In this document: positions 51,607 to 60,802 of the stretch, in pieces
How positions within the stretch are numbered: the stretch's first letter is position 1
Layout: each line of letters begins with the position of its first letter
Assembly (NCBI RefSeq): GCF_006088715.1
Contig: NZ_CP030772.1
Coordinates: 62,001 to 126,000, forward strand
Reading direction: 5' to 3'
From: Streptomyces sp. YIM 121038
Lineage (GTDB): Bacteria; Actinomycetota; Actinomycetes; Streptomycetales; Streptomycetaceae
Length of the DNA stretch: 64,000 nt
Made by a program: the position numbers and the translations under genes
The notes under the pieces: generated by a model
What the model was told of the DNA's origin: nothing
The model's database searches: none
Seen by the model: the letters and a program-made list of their open reading frames with translations, nothing else

Positions 51607-53490
51607 GTGGGCACCCTGCGGTTCATCGCCGGAACGTTCGCCACACACCCTGGCCGCGACCCCCTGGCCAGCTGGCGGCCGCGCGGGGCACATACCGCGT
51701 ATGCAGCCAGTGCGATGCGGATCTGGACGACCGCGTACGCGCCCGACGAGATCCGCGCCTGCGGGACCGTCGACGGGCCAGGCGAAGTCCTCACGCTCGG
51801 CAGCTGTCTGGCCACCGAGCAGGAACTGACCGCCGCCCGGCAGGCGGCCGAACGCAGCGAGTGGGCGGCCACCACACGGCTGCCCGGCTGCTACCTGAGC
51901 GTCGTACGGACCGGGCAGACGCTGCGGATCGCCGGCACCCGTGCCGGGACCATCACCGTGTACTGGCTGCCGGTCGAGGGCGGCGTGCTGTGGGCGAGTG
52001 CCGCCGCGCCGCTCGCTGCCTATCGCGGCGCCGAGGCCGATCCGGCCGTCCTGCTCTCCGCGTTCACCCTCCGCGGTCTCGACACCATCCAGGCGAGCCA
52101 CTTCCGTACGGTGCGCCGCGTCCCGCCGTATCACGCTCTCGTCCTGGAGGCGGAAGCCGGTCCACGCGTCGAATCTGTGCCGTCTTCGGCCCGCCCCCGC
52201 TCCTTCGCCACCGGGGCTCCGCTCGTACGCGACGCGGTGAGCACGGCGGTCACCCGGCGCGCGACGAGCAACGCCCTGCTCTCCGCCGACCTGTCCGGCG
52301 GCATCGACAGCACGACCGTCACCTGCCTTGCCGTCGCGCACAGCCCGCTGCTCGCCGTCACCTACACCGACGCACGCATGGGCGAACAGGACGACGTCCG
52401 GTACGCGGAGCGAATCGCAGCCGGCTCCGACGGCATCCGCCACGCCTGGGTGTACGGGACCCGCGACGGCGTCCAGCACTTCGACGCCCTCGACGACCCC
52501 GCCGTACTTCCGCTCACCGACACCCCGGCGCTTACCCTCGGACTGCTCGCCATCAAGGCGGCCCAGCTCACCCCGGCCACCGCCCACGGCTCGCGCCTGC
52601 ACCTGACGGGGCGCGGCGGCGACAACGTCCTGGACGCCCTGCCGACAGCGGTGATCGACCAGTACCGCGCCGGACACCGCCTCGGCGCCTTCCGTAACAT
52701 CGTCCGCAGTGCCCGTGCCCAGCACACCGCGCTGTGGCCGCTGCTGCGCGAGGCGATACGTACGCAACGAATCGCTTATCCGCAGGCGTTGGACACCCTG
52801 GCCTCGCTGCTCGACCGACCTGGTGCTCTCCACAGACCCGGCTGGGCGCCACCGTCGGAGGCCCTGAGCTGGTGCGGCATCACCGCGGCTGCGGCCTGGC
52901 TCACCCCGACCGGCCGCAGACTCGTGGCCGAGCTCGTCGGCGCCACCGCGGCGAGCGCCGACCCGCGCACCGCTCCCGGAGCACTGCACGAGCGGCTCGC
53001 CCTGGAGTACATGGGCGCCGGGCACGCGAGCTACGACCAAATTGCCCGCCAGCAGTGGAGCCTGCCCATCCACGCGCCGCTCCTGGATACACCCGTGGTC
53101 GACGCCTGCCTCGCGATCCCCGGCTACGAACGGTCCCGGCCGGGCGACTACAAGCCGCTGGCCCGCGCCGCCTTCACCGGCCAGGTCCCCGACCTCCTTC
53201 TCCAGCGGCGCACCAAGACCGCGTTCACCGGCAGCCTCTACGCCGGTCTGCGGACCAACGCGCCGGTCCTGCGCCGCCTGCTCACCGGCTCCGCCCTCGC
53301 TCAGGGCGGGCTCCTCGACGCCAAGCGGGCGGTCGCGGCGCTGGACGGCGCGGCACGGGGTGAGCCTGCACCGCTCGCTGCCCTGCACACGCTGATCGTC
53401 ACCGAGCTGTGGCTGGCCACCCTGCCCACCGCACGCGGCATCTGGTGGGAGAACACCCTCGCCGACGAACACCAGGAGGCCACCCGATGA
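51607..53490 (+). CDS. Lasso peptide macrolactam synthetase (asparagine synthetase-like)
   Basis: The 627-aa protein is read from the GTG at 51607 (AAGGAG at 51596-51601). The ATP-pyrophosphatase motif DLSGGIDSTT (about 227-236) is the AMP-forming site of asparagine synthetase homologues. In lasso clusters this enzyme adenylates the ring-closing Asp/Glu side chain and forms the isopeptide with Gly1. The N-terminal glutaminase-like half lacks an N-terminal Cys, as in lasso C proteins. Its stop overlaps the next start (ATGA). Confidence 0.9.
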   Translation: MGTLRFIAGTFATHPGRDPLASWRPRGAHTAYAASAMRIWTTAYAPDEIRACGTVDGPGEVLTLGSCLATEQELTAARQAAERSEWAATTRLPGCYLSVVRTGQTLRIAGTRAGTITVYWLPVEGGVLWASAAAPLAAYRGAEADPAVLLSAFTLRGLDTIQASHFRTVRRVPPYHALVLEAEAGPRVESVPSSARPRSFATGAPLVRDAVSTAVTRRATSNALLSADLSGGIDSTTVTCLAVAHSPLLAVTYTDARMGEQDDVRYAERIAAGSDGIRHAWVYGTRDGVQHFDALDDPAVLPLTDTPALTLGLLAIKAAQLTPATAHGSRLHLTGRGGDNVLDALPTAVIDQYRAGHRLGAFRNIVRSARAQHTALWPLLREAIRTQRIAYPQALDTLASLLDRPGALHRPGWAPPSEALSWCGITAAAAWLTPTGRRLVAELVGATAASADPRTAPGALHERLALEYMGAGHASYDQIARQQWSLPIHAPLLDTPVVDACLAIPGYERSRPGDYKPLARAAFTGQVPDLLLQRRTKTAFTGSLYAGLRTNAPVLRRLLTGSALAQGGLLDAKRAVAALDGAARGEPAPLAALHTLIVTELWLATLPTARGIWWENTLADEHQEATR

Positions 53491-54200
53491 GCAGCACGAG
53501 CGGCATCTACGCGGCCACCAGCGCCGAGGGCATCGCGCTGATGGACATCCGAACAGGCCGGGGACAGTGGCGGTTCCTGGACCCGATCGGCGCGCAGCTG
53601 TGGCAGACGATCACCGACGGCACCACTCCGGCCGAAGCGATCGAGAAGCACACCGCACAGTGGGCAGGCCGCGGCGCCGACCCGAGCCAGGTCCGCGTCG
53701 ATCTCACCGCGCTCGCCGACGACCTCGAACGCGCCGACCTGCTGCGCCGAACGCCGCAGGTCCACCGGCACGATCACCCCGAGGTCCAGTTCGCCGCCCC
53801 CGTCCCCGTCAGCCTGGCCGGATACCTGGCGGGGCACGTCGGGCTGCTCCTGGCGCTCGTCCTGCTTCGGCTGCTGCCGATCCGGGCCGCCGTCGCCGGC
53901 GCCCGCATCGTCACCCGCCTGCCCAGCCGCTCTGCCACCCCGACGGAGGCGACGGCCGCGTTCGCTGCCGTCCGCCGCGCCGCCCGATGGTGGCCGGGCC
54001 GGGCCGCGTGCCTGGAAGAGTCCCTCGCCACCTTCTTCGCGGCCGCCTTCACCGGCCGCCGCGTGCGGTGGGTGATCGGCGCCAGGTTCGTCCCGCAGGG
54101 GGCGCACGCCTGGATCGAGGCAGGCCACACCATCGTCGGCCAGCTCGAAGACGACCGCGTCTGGCCGTACCGTGCTGCACTCCAGATAGAGCGAACCTGA
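53487..54200 (+). CDS. Fused RRE (PqqD-like) - lasso leader peptidase
   Basis: The first 85 residues of this 237-aa protein match a PqqD/RRE domain that binds the precursor leader (GIALMDIRTGRGQWRFLDPIGAQ, then DDLERADLLRR). From about 110 a transglutaminase-like cysteine peptidase follows, with Cys175 in RAACLEES and His207 in AHAWIE; the catalytic acid lies soon after. It removes the leader before ring closure. Most actinobacterial lasso loci have these as two genes (B1 and B2 or E and B); here they are one. ATG overlaps the cyclase stop. Confidence 0.88.
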   Translation: MSSTSGIYAATSAEGIALMDIRTGRGQWRFLDPIGAQLWQTITDGTTPAEAIEKHTAQWAGRGADPSQVRVDLTALADDLERADLLRRTPQVHRHDHPEVQFAAPVPVSLAGYLAGHVGLLLALVLLRLLPIRAAVAGARIVTRLPSRSATPTEATAAFAAVRRAARWWPGRAACLEESLATFFAAAFTGRRVRWVIGARFVPQGAHAWIEAGHTIVGQLEDDRVWPYRAALQIERT

Positions 54201-54234
54201 CCGTGCGCCCCTGCCCGAGCCCGATACTGGGGCG

Positions 54235-54534
54235 GTGACCGGACACCCGAAGCTGATGACCGCGCAGGAGATCACGGCGCTCACCACTGCGGCGCTCGCG
54301 GATCCCGCTGTCGACCTCGCCATTCCCCTCGGGCTCACGCTCGCGCTTCGCGAGGGCCTGCCCAGCACGGTCCTGGCGTCCCTGATCCGGGGCGACTACC
54401 ACCCTGCCGCCGGCGACGCCCCCGGCGCTCTCACCTACCGGGACGGCGACGAGATCCGCGTGGCCAGTCTCTCCCCGGAATCCGAACTCCTGCTGTCCGC
54501 GTATCTCGAACGCCGTGCACACAAACCGGAGTGA
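54235..54534 (+). CDS. Small protein in the lasso operon
   Basis: The 99-aa product starts from GTG and lies between peptidase and exporter. The pattern LTLALREGLPSTVLASLI, then LTYRDGDEIRVASLSPESELLLSAYLERR, faintly resembles part of a tyrosine recombinase catalytic domain, without its catalytic residues. It is not a known lasso function. It may be an immunity or accessory protein, or a recruited recombinase fragment. Confidence 0.55.
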   Translation: MTGHPKLMTAQEITALTTAALADPAVDLAIPLGLTLALREGLPSTVLASLIRGDYHPAAGDAPGALTYRDGDEIRVASLSPESELLLSAYLERRAHKPE

Positions 54535-54611
54535 ATCGGTGTTTTCTGGTTGTTTATTCTCGTCCTTTCGGGAGTGAAGGCTCGTACTGAAATTCGCCAC
54601 CCTTCGCCACC

Positions 54612-54650
54612 ATGACCACCCGTATGGGTGACGCGTTGCTCAGGATGTGA
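54612..54650 (+). CDS. Possible 12-codon leader peptide before exporter gene
   Basis: The frame encodes MTTRMGDALLRM, and its TGA overlaps the exporter's GTG start (ATGTGA). No strong ribosome site is seen for either. Translational coupling is possible. The 112-bp gap it lies in begins with an AT-rich stretch (54535-54600). Confidence 0.25.
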   Translation: MTTRMGDALLRM

Positions 54651-56617
54651 CTGACATCCGAGCCCGCAGCGGTTCCCGCGAGACTCCCGTACGCCAGGCC
54701 CCCGGGCGGCTCCTTCACCTGCCGTGGCCCCGTCGGCGACGGGCCGACGTCGGGGAAGCCCTGCCGCAGTACACGGTGAGCGCCGAGCGGCACGACAACG
54801 CGCTGGCCGACGACTTCACGACGATCGCGCGGCGCCTGCCCGCCCTGACGGTGACCGCGCTCCGGCTGGCCTGGGACGCCGACCGGCGTGCCGTCCTGCT
54901 CGCTGCCGTCCTGCAGTTGGCGACCGGCGCCATCACCGCGATCGGCCTGTACGCCACCCGCGGTGCCCTCACCCCGCTGTTCGCGCCCGGACCGACGGCC
55001 GAGCGCATCCACACGGCGCTGCCCTCGCTCGCCCTGATCACCGTCGCCGCCGTCGGACGCTCCCTGATCGCCGCCACCACACTGGCCGTCACCGCACGGA
55101 TCGGCCCCCGAGTGGACGCGATCGCCGAACTGCGCTACCTCAACGCCGCCACCCGCGTCCCGCTCGCCGCCTACGACGACGCGGCCTGGTGCGACCACAG
55201 CGAGGCCGCCAACCGGGCCTCCAAGGACGCCCACTTGATGATCGACGCGCTCACCGCGCTCACCGCAGCCCTGCTCGGGCTACTCGCCGCCGCCGGCATC
55301 CTCACCGCGCTCCACCCCGCGCTGCTGCCGCTCCTGTTGCTCGCCGTGATCCCGCGCGGCGCCGCCGCCGTCCGCGCCGCGCGCGCCGCTCACCTGGCCG
55401 AGCGGCACACGCTCTCCGACCGACGGCTTCGCCACAACCTCATCTACTGCACCGCCGGCCGCGCCACCGCCCTCGACGTCCGGGCCAACACCATGCGCCC
55501 GTGGCTGCTGCAGCAGTTCACCACCGTCACCGACCGGCTCACCGAGCACGCCGCCCGCGTCGGCCGATCCACCGCCCGCTACCAGCTCCTCGGCGACACC
55601 ATGGCCGGAGGCGCCGCGCTCCTCGTCTACGGGGCGCTGCTCTGGCTCGTGCTCAGCGGCCACATCCCGGCGGCCGCGGCGGGCACCGCATTCATCGCCG
55701 TCCAGACCTGCCGCCTACTGCTCACTCAGCTGATCACCGGCATCAACTCGACTTACAAGACCGGCCTGTACCTCGGGGACTGGTCCACCTTCCTCACCGA
55801 CGCGCAACAGCGCGCCCAGCTCCCCGCCGCCCCCGTCCCGGTGCCCGCCCGCCCGGCCGTCATCGCCGCGCACAACATCAGCTTCCGCTACCCCGGCAGC
55901 GAACTGCCCGTCCTCGAGAACATCAGCGTCACCGTGCGCCGCGGCGAAGTCCTGGCGATCGTGGGCGCGAACGGCGCGGGCAAGTCGACCCTCGCGAAAC
56001 TCCTCGCCGGCCTCTACACCCCCACCACGGGCAAGGTCACCTGGGACGAGGTGGACCTGACCACGGCCGACCCAGACGAGGTGTGGGCGCGGCTCGCGCT
56101 GCTGCCCCAGGACATCGCCCGCTGGCAGGTCTCGGCCCGCGAGAACATCACCCTCGGCCAGGGCGACGGAAGCGACGAGACCGTCATGGACGCGGCCCGC
56201 GCCTCGGGCGCGGACGACGTCATCGCCCGCCTGCCCGAGGGCCTCGACACCAGCCTCGCCCCCTCTCAGTGGGGCGGCCGCGACCTGTCCGGCGGCCAGT
56301 GGCAGCGCCTGGCCGGCGCGCGGGCCTTCCACCGCAAGGACGCACCCTTGCTGATCTGCGACGAACCGACATCAGCCCTCGACCCCCGCGCCGAGGAAGC
56401 CGTCTACGACCGTATCCGCGCCCTCAGTGAAGGCCGCACCGTCATCCTGATCACCCATCGCCTCGGCTCCACCCGCGCAGCCGACCGCATCATCGTCCTG
56501 GACGGCGGACGCCTCCTCGAAGAGGGCACGCACGAGTCACTCCTGGCCGATGACGGCGAGTACGCCGCCCTGTGGCGTACTCAGGCACGGAGCTACGCCG
56601 ACCAGCCCCAAAGGTGA
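54647..56617 (+). CDS. Lasso peptide ABC exporter
   Basis: The 656-aa half-transporter has a membrane domain with about six helices between residues 75 and 370, then an ATPase domain. Walker A is GANGAGKST (about 441-449), the signature is LSGGQWQRL (about 547) and Walker B is LLICDEPTSALD. A typical lasso D protein exports the mature peptide and confers self-immunity. The GTG start is weakly supported. It completes the A-C-EB-D order of the locus. Confidence 0.88.
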   Translation: MTDIRARSGSRETPVRQAPGRLLHLPWPRRRRADVGEALPQYTVSAERHDNALADDFTTIARRLPALTVTALRLAWDADRRAVLLAAVLQLATGAITAIGLYATRGALTPLFAPGPTAERIHTALPSLALITVAAVGRSLIAATTLAVTARIGPRVDAIAELRYLNAATRVPLAAYDDAAWCDHSEAANRASKDAHLMIDALTALTAALLGLLAAAGILTALHPALLPLLLLAVIPRGAAAVRAARAAHLAERHTLSDRRLRHNLIYCTAGRATALDVRANTMRPWLLQQFTTVTDRLTEHAARVGRSTARYQLLGDTMAGGAALLVYGALLWLVLSGHIPAAAAGTAFIAVQTCRLLLTQLITGINSTYKTGLYLGDWSTFLTDAQQRAQLPAAPVPVPARPAVIAAHNISFRYPGSELPVLENISVTVRRGEVLAIVGANGAGKSTLAKLLAGLYTPTTGKVTWDEVDLTTADPDEVWARLALLPQDIARWQVSARENITLGQGDGSDETVMDAARASGADDVIARLPEGLDTSLAPSQWGGRDLSGGQWQRLAGARAFHRKDAPLLICDEPTSALDPRAEEAVYDRIRALSEGRTVILITHRLGSTRAADRIIVLDGGRLLEEGTHESLLADDGEYAALWRTQARSYADQPQR

Positions 56618-56660
56618 GCCCACGGTGGCACCGCCTCGACCGTGGACGGCGGTGGGCGGT

Positions 56661-57836
56661 TCACAGGCCGGCGGCGTCCAGCAGGCGCTGCAGGACCTTC
56701 TTGGTGTGGTGCTGGCCGCGCAGTGCGCGGGAACGCTCCGCGAAGGCCTCACTGGTGCCTTCGCGGTCGGCGAGCGCGGAGAGGTCCCCCAATAGCTGCA
56801 CAGCGGCGGGGTAGTTGCGGCCCTTCTGGTACGCGATCATCTCGTGGACGCGGCCCCACGCGGCCTCGGGGTCATCCTGGATGGCGGCCAGGCGGCGCTG
56901 CTGGGCAGCATGCGCCTTTTGACGTTCGGCTTCCTCGCGCTCGGTTTCCTCCTGCGCTTCGCGGGCGAGGCGCTCGGCGGTAGCTGCGGGGACGGCGGCT
57001 CGAAGTTGGGCAACGGTGCGTCCGCCCTCGCAAGGGGGAGTGCCCGGGTGGGCCAGGCGGAACCGTCGGCGCAGGTCAGCGCCGGCATGGGGATCGTCGT
57101 CGTGGAGGAGGCGCACCAAGGTGGCGTCCTTGTCTGTCTGAGGCAGCGTGCTGATCCAGGACTCGTACATGGCGCGCGTGGGCTCAGGGTCAGCGTGTGG
57201 GCGAGGTAGGGCCGCCGCGGTGATCAGGTCGGGGTCGATGCGCAGGAAGGTGGCCATATCGGTGAGGGAATCTGGTAGGTCGGCGAGGCCGGCGGGAAGC
57301 GCGGGCTCAACATCGTCGTCGTCCAGTTCGTTGTTGCCCAGGCAGTGCAGCCAGGCCAGGTAGAGCAGGCGCATGTCCCCGGCCGCGACGTCGAGACGTG
57401 CTTCGGCGATCGAGGGGAGCCATTCCTCTTCGCGGTCGGTGTCTCCGTACTCGTCGAAGTCGAAGAGGTCGTTGAAGTCCTCGAACTCCCCGTCCTCGTC
57501 GTCCGAGACCAGCGTGATGAGGACGTGTCCGCCGTGCTGGCGGGCCTCGGCTGATTCGCCGGTGCAGTACTGCTCGGCGATGTGCAGCGGAAGCTGATCA
57601 GCGGGCCATCTCAGGATGACCTTGCGGTAGCCCCAGTTCGCGAAGTACAGGTGGGCGTCGTAGAACTCCTCCATGAGCTGGTCACAGCTGCCCTTGAAGT
57701 CGCCCCACTGATAAGTGTTCACAAACGTGGTGCGGGTGAGAGCAGCACGGGAGGTCAACTGGCGGATCTCAGCGACCTGTTCGTCAGTCAAGGGCCGGTC
57801 GACGGCAAGAAACTGATAGTGCTGATATTCGGACAT
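56661..57836 (-). CDS. Conserved hypothetical protein
   Basis: The N-terminus of this 391-aa protein (YQFLAVDRPLTDEQVAEIRQL, then TTFVNTYQWGDFKG) belongs to a widespread bacterial protein family that I know only as uncharacterised. The middle is acidic, and residues about 270-320 form a charged helical, probably coiled-coil, segment. It is convergent with the lasso exporter. The ATG at 57836 has no strong ribosome site. Confidence 0.7.
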   Translation of the reverse strand: MSEYQHYQFLAVDRPLTDEQVAEIRQLTSRAALTRTTFVNTYQWGDFKGSCDQLMEEFYDAHLYFANWGYRKVILRWPADQLPLHIAEQYCTGESAEARQHGGHVLITLVSDDEDGEFEDFNDLFDFDEYGDTDREEEWLPSIAEARLDVAAGDMRLLYLAWLHCLGNNELDDDDVEPALPAGLADLPDSLTDMATFLRIDPDLITAAALPRPHADPEPTRAMYESWISTLPQTDKDATLVRLLHDDDPHAGADLRRRFRLAHPGTPPCEGGRTVAQLRAAVPAATAERLAREAQEETEREEAERQKAHAAQQRRLAAIQDDPEAAWGRVHEMIAYQKGRNYPAAVQLLGDLSALADREGTSEAFAERSRALRGQHHTKKVLQRLLDAAGL

Positions 57837-57895
57837 CGCGGCATCCAGCTGTGCTTCCGCTCCGGGTTCGATGCATCACCGTCGGGCGTCTACGT

Positions 57896-58513
57896 TCAGT
57901 TCGGAGTGCCGTGCCCGCCCAGCGCCGCCTTGGCGGCTTCCGACCGGGCGTCGGCCAAGGAGTCGTCGATCGTGAGGCGGAACCGGCAGCCCTCGAACGA
58001 GGACAGCGCTTCGCCCAGCTCTGCCCACGACAGGGTGCGTCCGTCGACCACGACGCGGAACGGCGAACCGTCGGGGTTCCAGACCAGCCGGCCTGCGACC
58101 TCCTCGTCCGCCAGCCGCCATCCCGTCCCCCGTGGGTCCGGTTCCAGGTAGCAGTGGCTGATCTCCGCTTCGGCCTTCGCCCGTACCCGGGCCAGCAGCT
58201 GGTTCACATCGGCATCGTGGTCGCCGAGCACGCCGAACTCGAACCCTTCGTCCGTGGCCCGGCACTCCTCGACCAGCCGCACCGAGATCCCGGTGGGCGC
58301 CCGCCACAGCCGGTAGCGCAGCACATGCCGACGCCCGTCCCCGCCCTCGACTTCTATCGGGGGTGGGGCGAGCGGGAGTTTGGGCATGCCCGTCGCTGTC
58401 GAGATCCGCCCGTCTAGGCACGGGTCGCACAGCGGGCCGTCGCCGTCGAGCCACTGATCTGCCGGGCGTCGGCCGCACTCCAGGCACCCGGTCTCAGCCT
58501 TCAGTTCGTCCAT
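57896..58513 (-). CDS. Zinc-ribbon hypothetical protein
   Basis: The N-terminal CLECGRRPADQ and CDPCLD (about 10-33) of this 205-aa protein form a four-Cys zinc ribbon. The remainder is an alpha/beta domain (VLRYRLWRAPTGISVRLVEE, then ISHCYLEPDPRGTGWRLAD). No catalytic motif is recognised. It lies between two uncharacterised leftward genes. Confidence 0.65.
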   Translation of the reverse strand: MDELKAETGCLECGRRPADQWLDGDGPLCDPCLDGRISTATGMPKLPLAPPPIEVEGGDGRRHVLRYRLWRAPTGISVRLVEECRATDEGFEFGVLGDHDADVNQLLARVRAKAEAEISHCYLEPDPRGTGWRLADEEVAGRLVWNPDGSPFRVVVDGRTLSWAELGEALSSFEGCRFRLTIDDSLADARSEAAKAALGGHGTPN

Positions 58514-58541
58514 AGATGCGCCACCTTATGCCCGCTATATT

Positions 58542-60068
58542 CTACTGCTCGAGCCTGCGCAGGATGTGCACGATGTCGCGGCGCAGGAACGGGGCGCCCT
58601 CGGGCCCCTTGACGAAGTCCAGGATGGTGATGTCTTCGTGCGTGCAGCCGCCGTCGGCGTGCTCACGCGGGTTCATGCAGTGGGACCGGCTGTGTTCCTG
58701 CACGGTCCACCGGTGTTTGTACTGGATGGACGAGCGTTGAGCAGGCACGGCAGCTGAGGCGCCGTCCGCATCGCTGGGCGGCTGTGGGGCCCGGCGGCGG
58801 ACGGTGACGAGGCGGACCACACCGTCGTCTTCAATCCCGCGCCTGCGGTCGGCGCGGGTCTTGGTGGGCTTGCGCTTCAGGAGCGTGGTGTCAGTGATCG
58901 GCTTGCCGATCTGCTCCTGGGTGATCAGATCCCAGCAGGCGATCAGGACGCGGACCCCGTGCTGGGTAGAGAGGACGTCGGAGGGAGGTGCGAAGACCTG
59001 GCCGGCCGACACGATATGCGTGTCGGTGAGGTCCAGGGGCGGAGTGTCACGCTCGTCATCGATCACTGCGTCCTGGACGTGGTACAGGGTGATCCACCAG
59101 TGGGGGCCGTCCTCGCACGTGACGGGTTCATAGGCGTCGGCGTTGTTCAGCCGCAGCCAGCCATCGGGTTGGGAGTGCGGGTCCCACAGCCCCCATGAGG
59201 CGGCAACGACATCGGAACTGCCAGGAGTTGTGAAGGAGACCGGCTCGGAGAAGAACAGCATGCCGTTCGGCGAGGGCACCCGGTGGGGTGCAATCGGGGT
59301 GGTCCGTGGACGGGCAGATTTGCGCACGGCGACGGAGCACATGTCGGCGTCGACGAAGTAGAGCCGGGCTTTGGAGAGGCGCTCCAGTTCCTGGTCGGCC
59401 AGGATGTCGCCGGTGGCCGGGTTTCCGCGCGGACCGGGGGCCATGGTCAGGCCGACGATGTCAAGGAACCCGGTCGCCTCCGCCCGGCTGGCGGGGTGAT
59501 CGACGAACTTCATCGTCTTGCGACGGATCTCCGGCAGGGTGCGGGGATCGGGCGGCCATGGCAGCGGATCCCAGCCGGGCGGCTCGCAGCCCGTCAACCA
59601 CGCAAGCGTGTTCGTCTCGACCATGTCGGACGGGTCGAAGCGTCGCAGCCACGCTGACGTTCCATCACCGTGCAGGCACGTGATGGCTGCGAGGAGCCGC
59701 GACCAGGCGGTGATGCGCTCGACACGCTGCCGGTCCCCGATGACGGTGTCCACTGGGCCCTGGGGGTGGCCAAGAGCCCAGGCGTGCGCCTCGCACTCCC
59801 GGGCTGCGCCAGGGCCGACCACGCGGCGAACCCAAGCAACGGCCTCCTGGGCGATGCTGCCGGAGACGCTCTCGTTGACCCCGGCGAGCCAGTTCAGCAG
59901 CAGCCATTGCTGCTGCCGCATACAGACGATCTCGGTGCTCCGGTCCGCCTCCGCGTCTACCTCGGGCAGTTGCGCCAGGACCGTGCCGAACACTTGCTCA
60001 AGGGGAAACTGCGGGTGGTCGATCACGGTATCGATGAGCATCGTCGCCACGCTGGCGATCGTGTCCAC
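58542..60068 (-). CDS. Hypothetical plasmid-type protein with KGPEGAP tail
   Basis: The product is about 508 aa if read from the GTG at 60068; the ATG at 60041 is also possible. Helical N-terminal 250 residues precede a beta-rich middle. The C-terminal pattern YKHRWTVQEHSRSH, then TILDFVKGPEGAPFLRRD, resembles, from memory, a tail common in Streptomyces plasmid and phage proteins (HRW.V..H.R, then VKGPEGAPL). The role is unknown. Confidence 0.65.
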   Translation of the reverse strand: MDTIASVATMLIDTVIDHPQFPLEQVFGTVLAQLPEVDAEADRSTEIVCMRQQQWLLLNWLAGVNESVSGSIAQEAVAWVRRVVGPGAARECEAHAWALGHPQGPVDTVIGDRQRVERITAWSRLLAAITCLHGDGTSAWLRRFDPSDMVETNTLAWLTGCEPPGWDPLPWPPDPRTLPEIRRKTMKFVDHPASRAEATGFLDIVGLTMAPGPRGNPATGDILADQELERLSKARLYFVDADMCSVAVRKSARPRTTPIAPHRVPSPNGMLFFSEPVSFTTPGSSDVVAASWGLWDPHSQPDGWLRLNNADAYEPVTCEDGPHWWITLYHVQDAVIDDERDTPPLDLTDTHIVSAGQVFAPPSDVLSTQHGVRVLIACWDLITQEQIGKPITDTTLLKRKPTKTRADRRRGIEDDGVVRLVTVRRRAPQPPSDADGASAAVPAQRSSIQYKHRWTVQEHSRSHCMNPREHADGGCTHEDITILDFVKGPEGAPFLRRDIVHILRRLEQ

Positions 60069-60418
60069 GGCGGCGATCTCGTGCGTCTCCTGCGTCCTCA
60101 ACCGAGATCTCCCCAGACCGTGAGCCGTGCGATTCCGGAATTCCGCGTTCGAGCGGATCCACGTGCTTCTCCGCATGCTGCCACCCCGCCGCGCTCGCAG
60201 AGGACGTCAGTGCGGTTCTCCACTCGAACGGGATCTCGTGTGGTAGCGCCTTGTCCGGAGTCTCTCGTGCGCAGGGCCCTTCTCGGGTTGACGGGTCGGT
60301 TCACGAACTGCCGCTTGACCGAGGCCTTCCTTCGGGTGCCCGGGACGGGACCTGGGGCACTCCGGGCATGCCAGGACGTGGCATCTTGGGGGTGTGGAGG
60401 CCTCTATGCTCGGGCGTC
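60069..60418. other. Divergent intergenic region, no gene seen
   Basis: About 350 bp lie between leftward and rightward hypothetical genes. TTGACG at 60288-60293 and TTGACC at 60315-60320 could be -35 elements for the rightward gene, but matching -10 boxes are not clear. No convincing coding frame is present. Confidence 0.45.
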
Positions 60419-60778
60419 ATGGGCAAGGCGAGCCGCGGGAAGCGGGACCGCAAGAAGCAGATGGGCAAGGGTCGGCCGGCTGCAGGCACGGACTCGTCGG
60501 TACTTTTCACCCGCGGGTACCCTGCGTGGTCTCCGAGCGGTGAGCTGGCGGCGCTCCGTGAAGTGAAGGTGATGCAGCTCAAGGGCGATCCGCACCCCAT
60601 GGCCGTGATGGTGGTGGATCCGCCAGAGGACCGCGGCGAGTGGCTGCCGGCCGAGGCCGGGCCGACCGATGCCCGGGTGCGCTGGGACTTCCGAGGGTCG
60701 GACGAGGGCGGGTATCTCGTCGCGGTCTTGTCCCTGCCGAGCGGCCGGGAACTCGTGTCGGTGGCCTTCGACCCCTGA
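60419..60778 (+). CDS. Basic N-terminal protein, possibly first part of a split gene
   Basis: From the ATG at 60419 the product is 119 aa. The first 20 residues are very basic (GKASRGKRDRKKQMGKGRP), a common start of Streptomyces cytoplasmic proteins. The rest is beta-rich and ends FDP at a TGA (60776-60778). The reading frame continues after that TGA, unchanged, as RDEDLLDCMAEGALLLVTD into the next gene. The two may once have been one longer gene, or be read through. Confidence 0.6.
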   Translation: MGKASRGKRDRKKQMGKGRPAAGTDSSVLFTRGYPAWSPSGELAALREVKVMQLKGDPHPMAVMVVDPPEDRGEWLPAEAGPTDARVRWDFRGSDEGGYLVAVLSLPSGRELVSVAFDP

Positions 60779-60802
60779 CGGGATGAGGATCTGCTCGACT
60801 GC

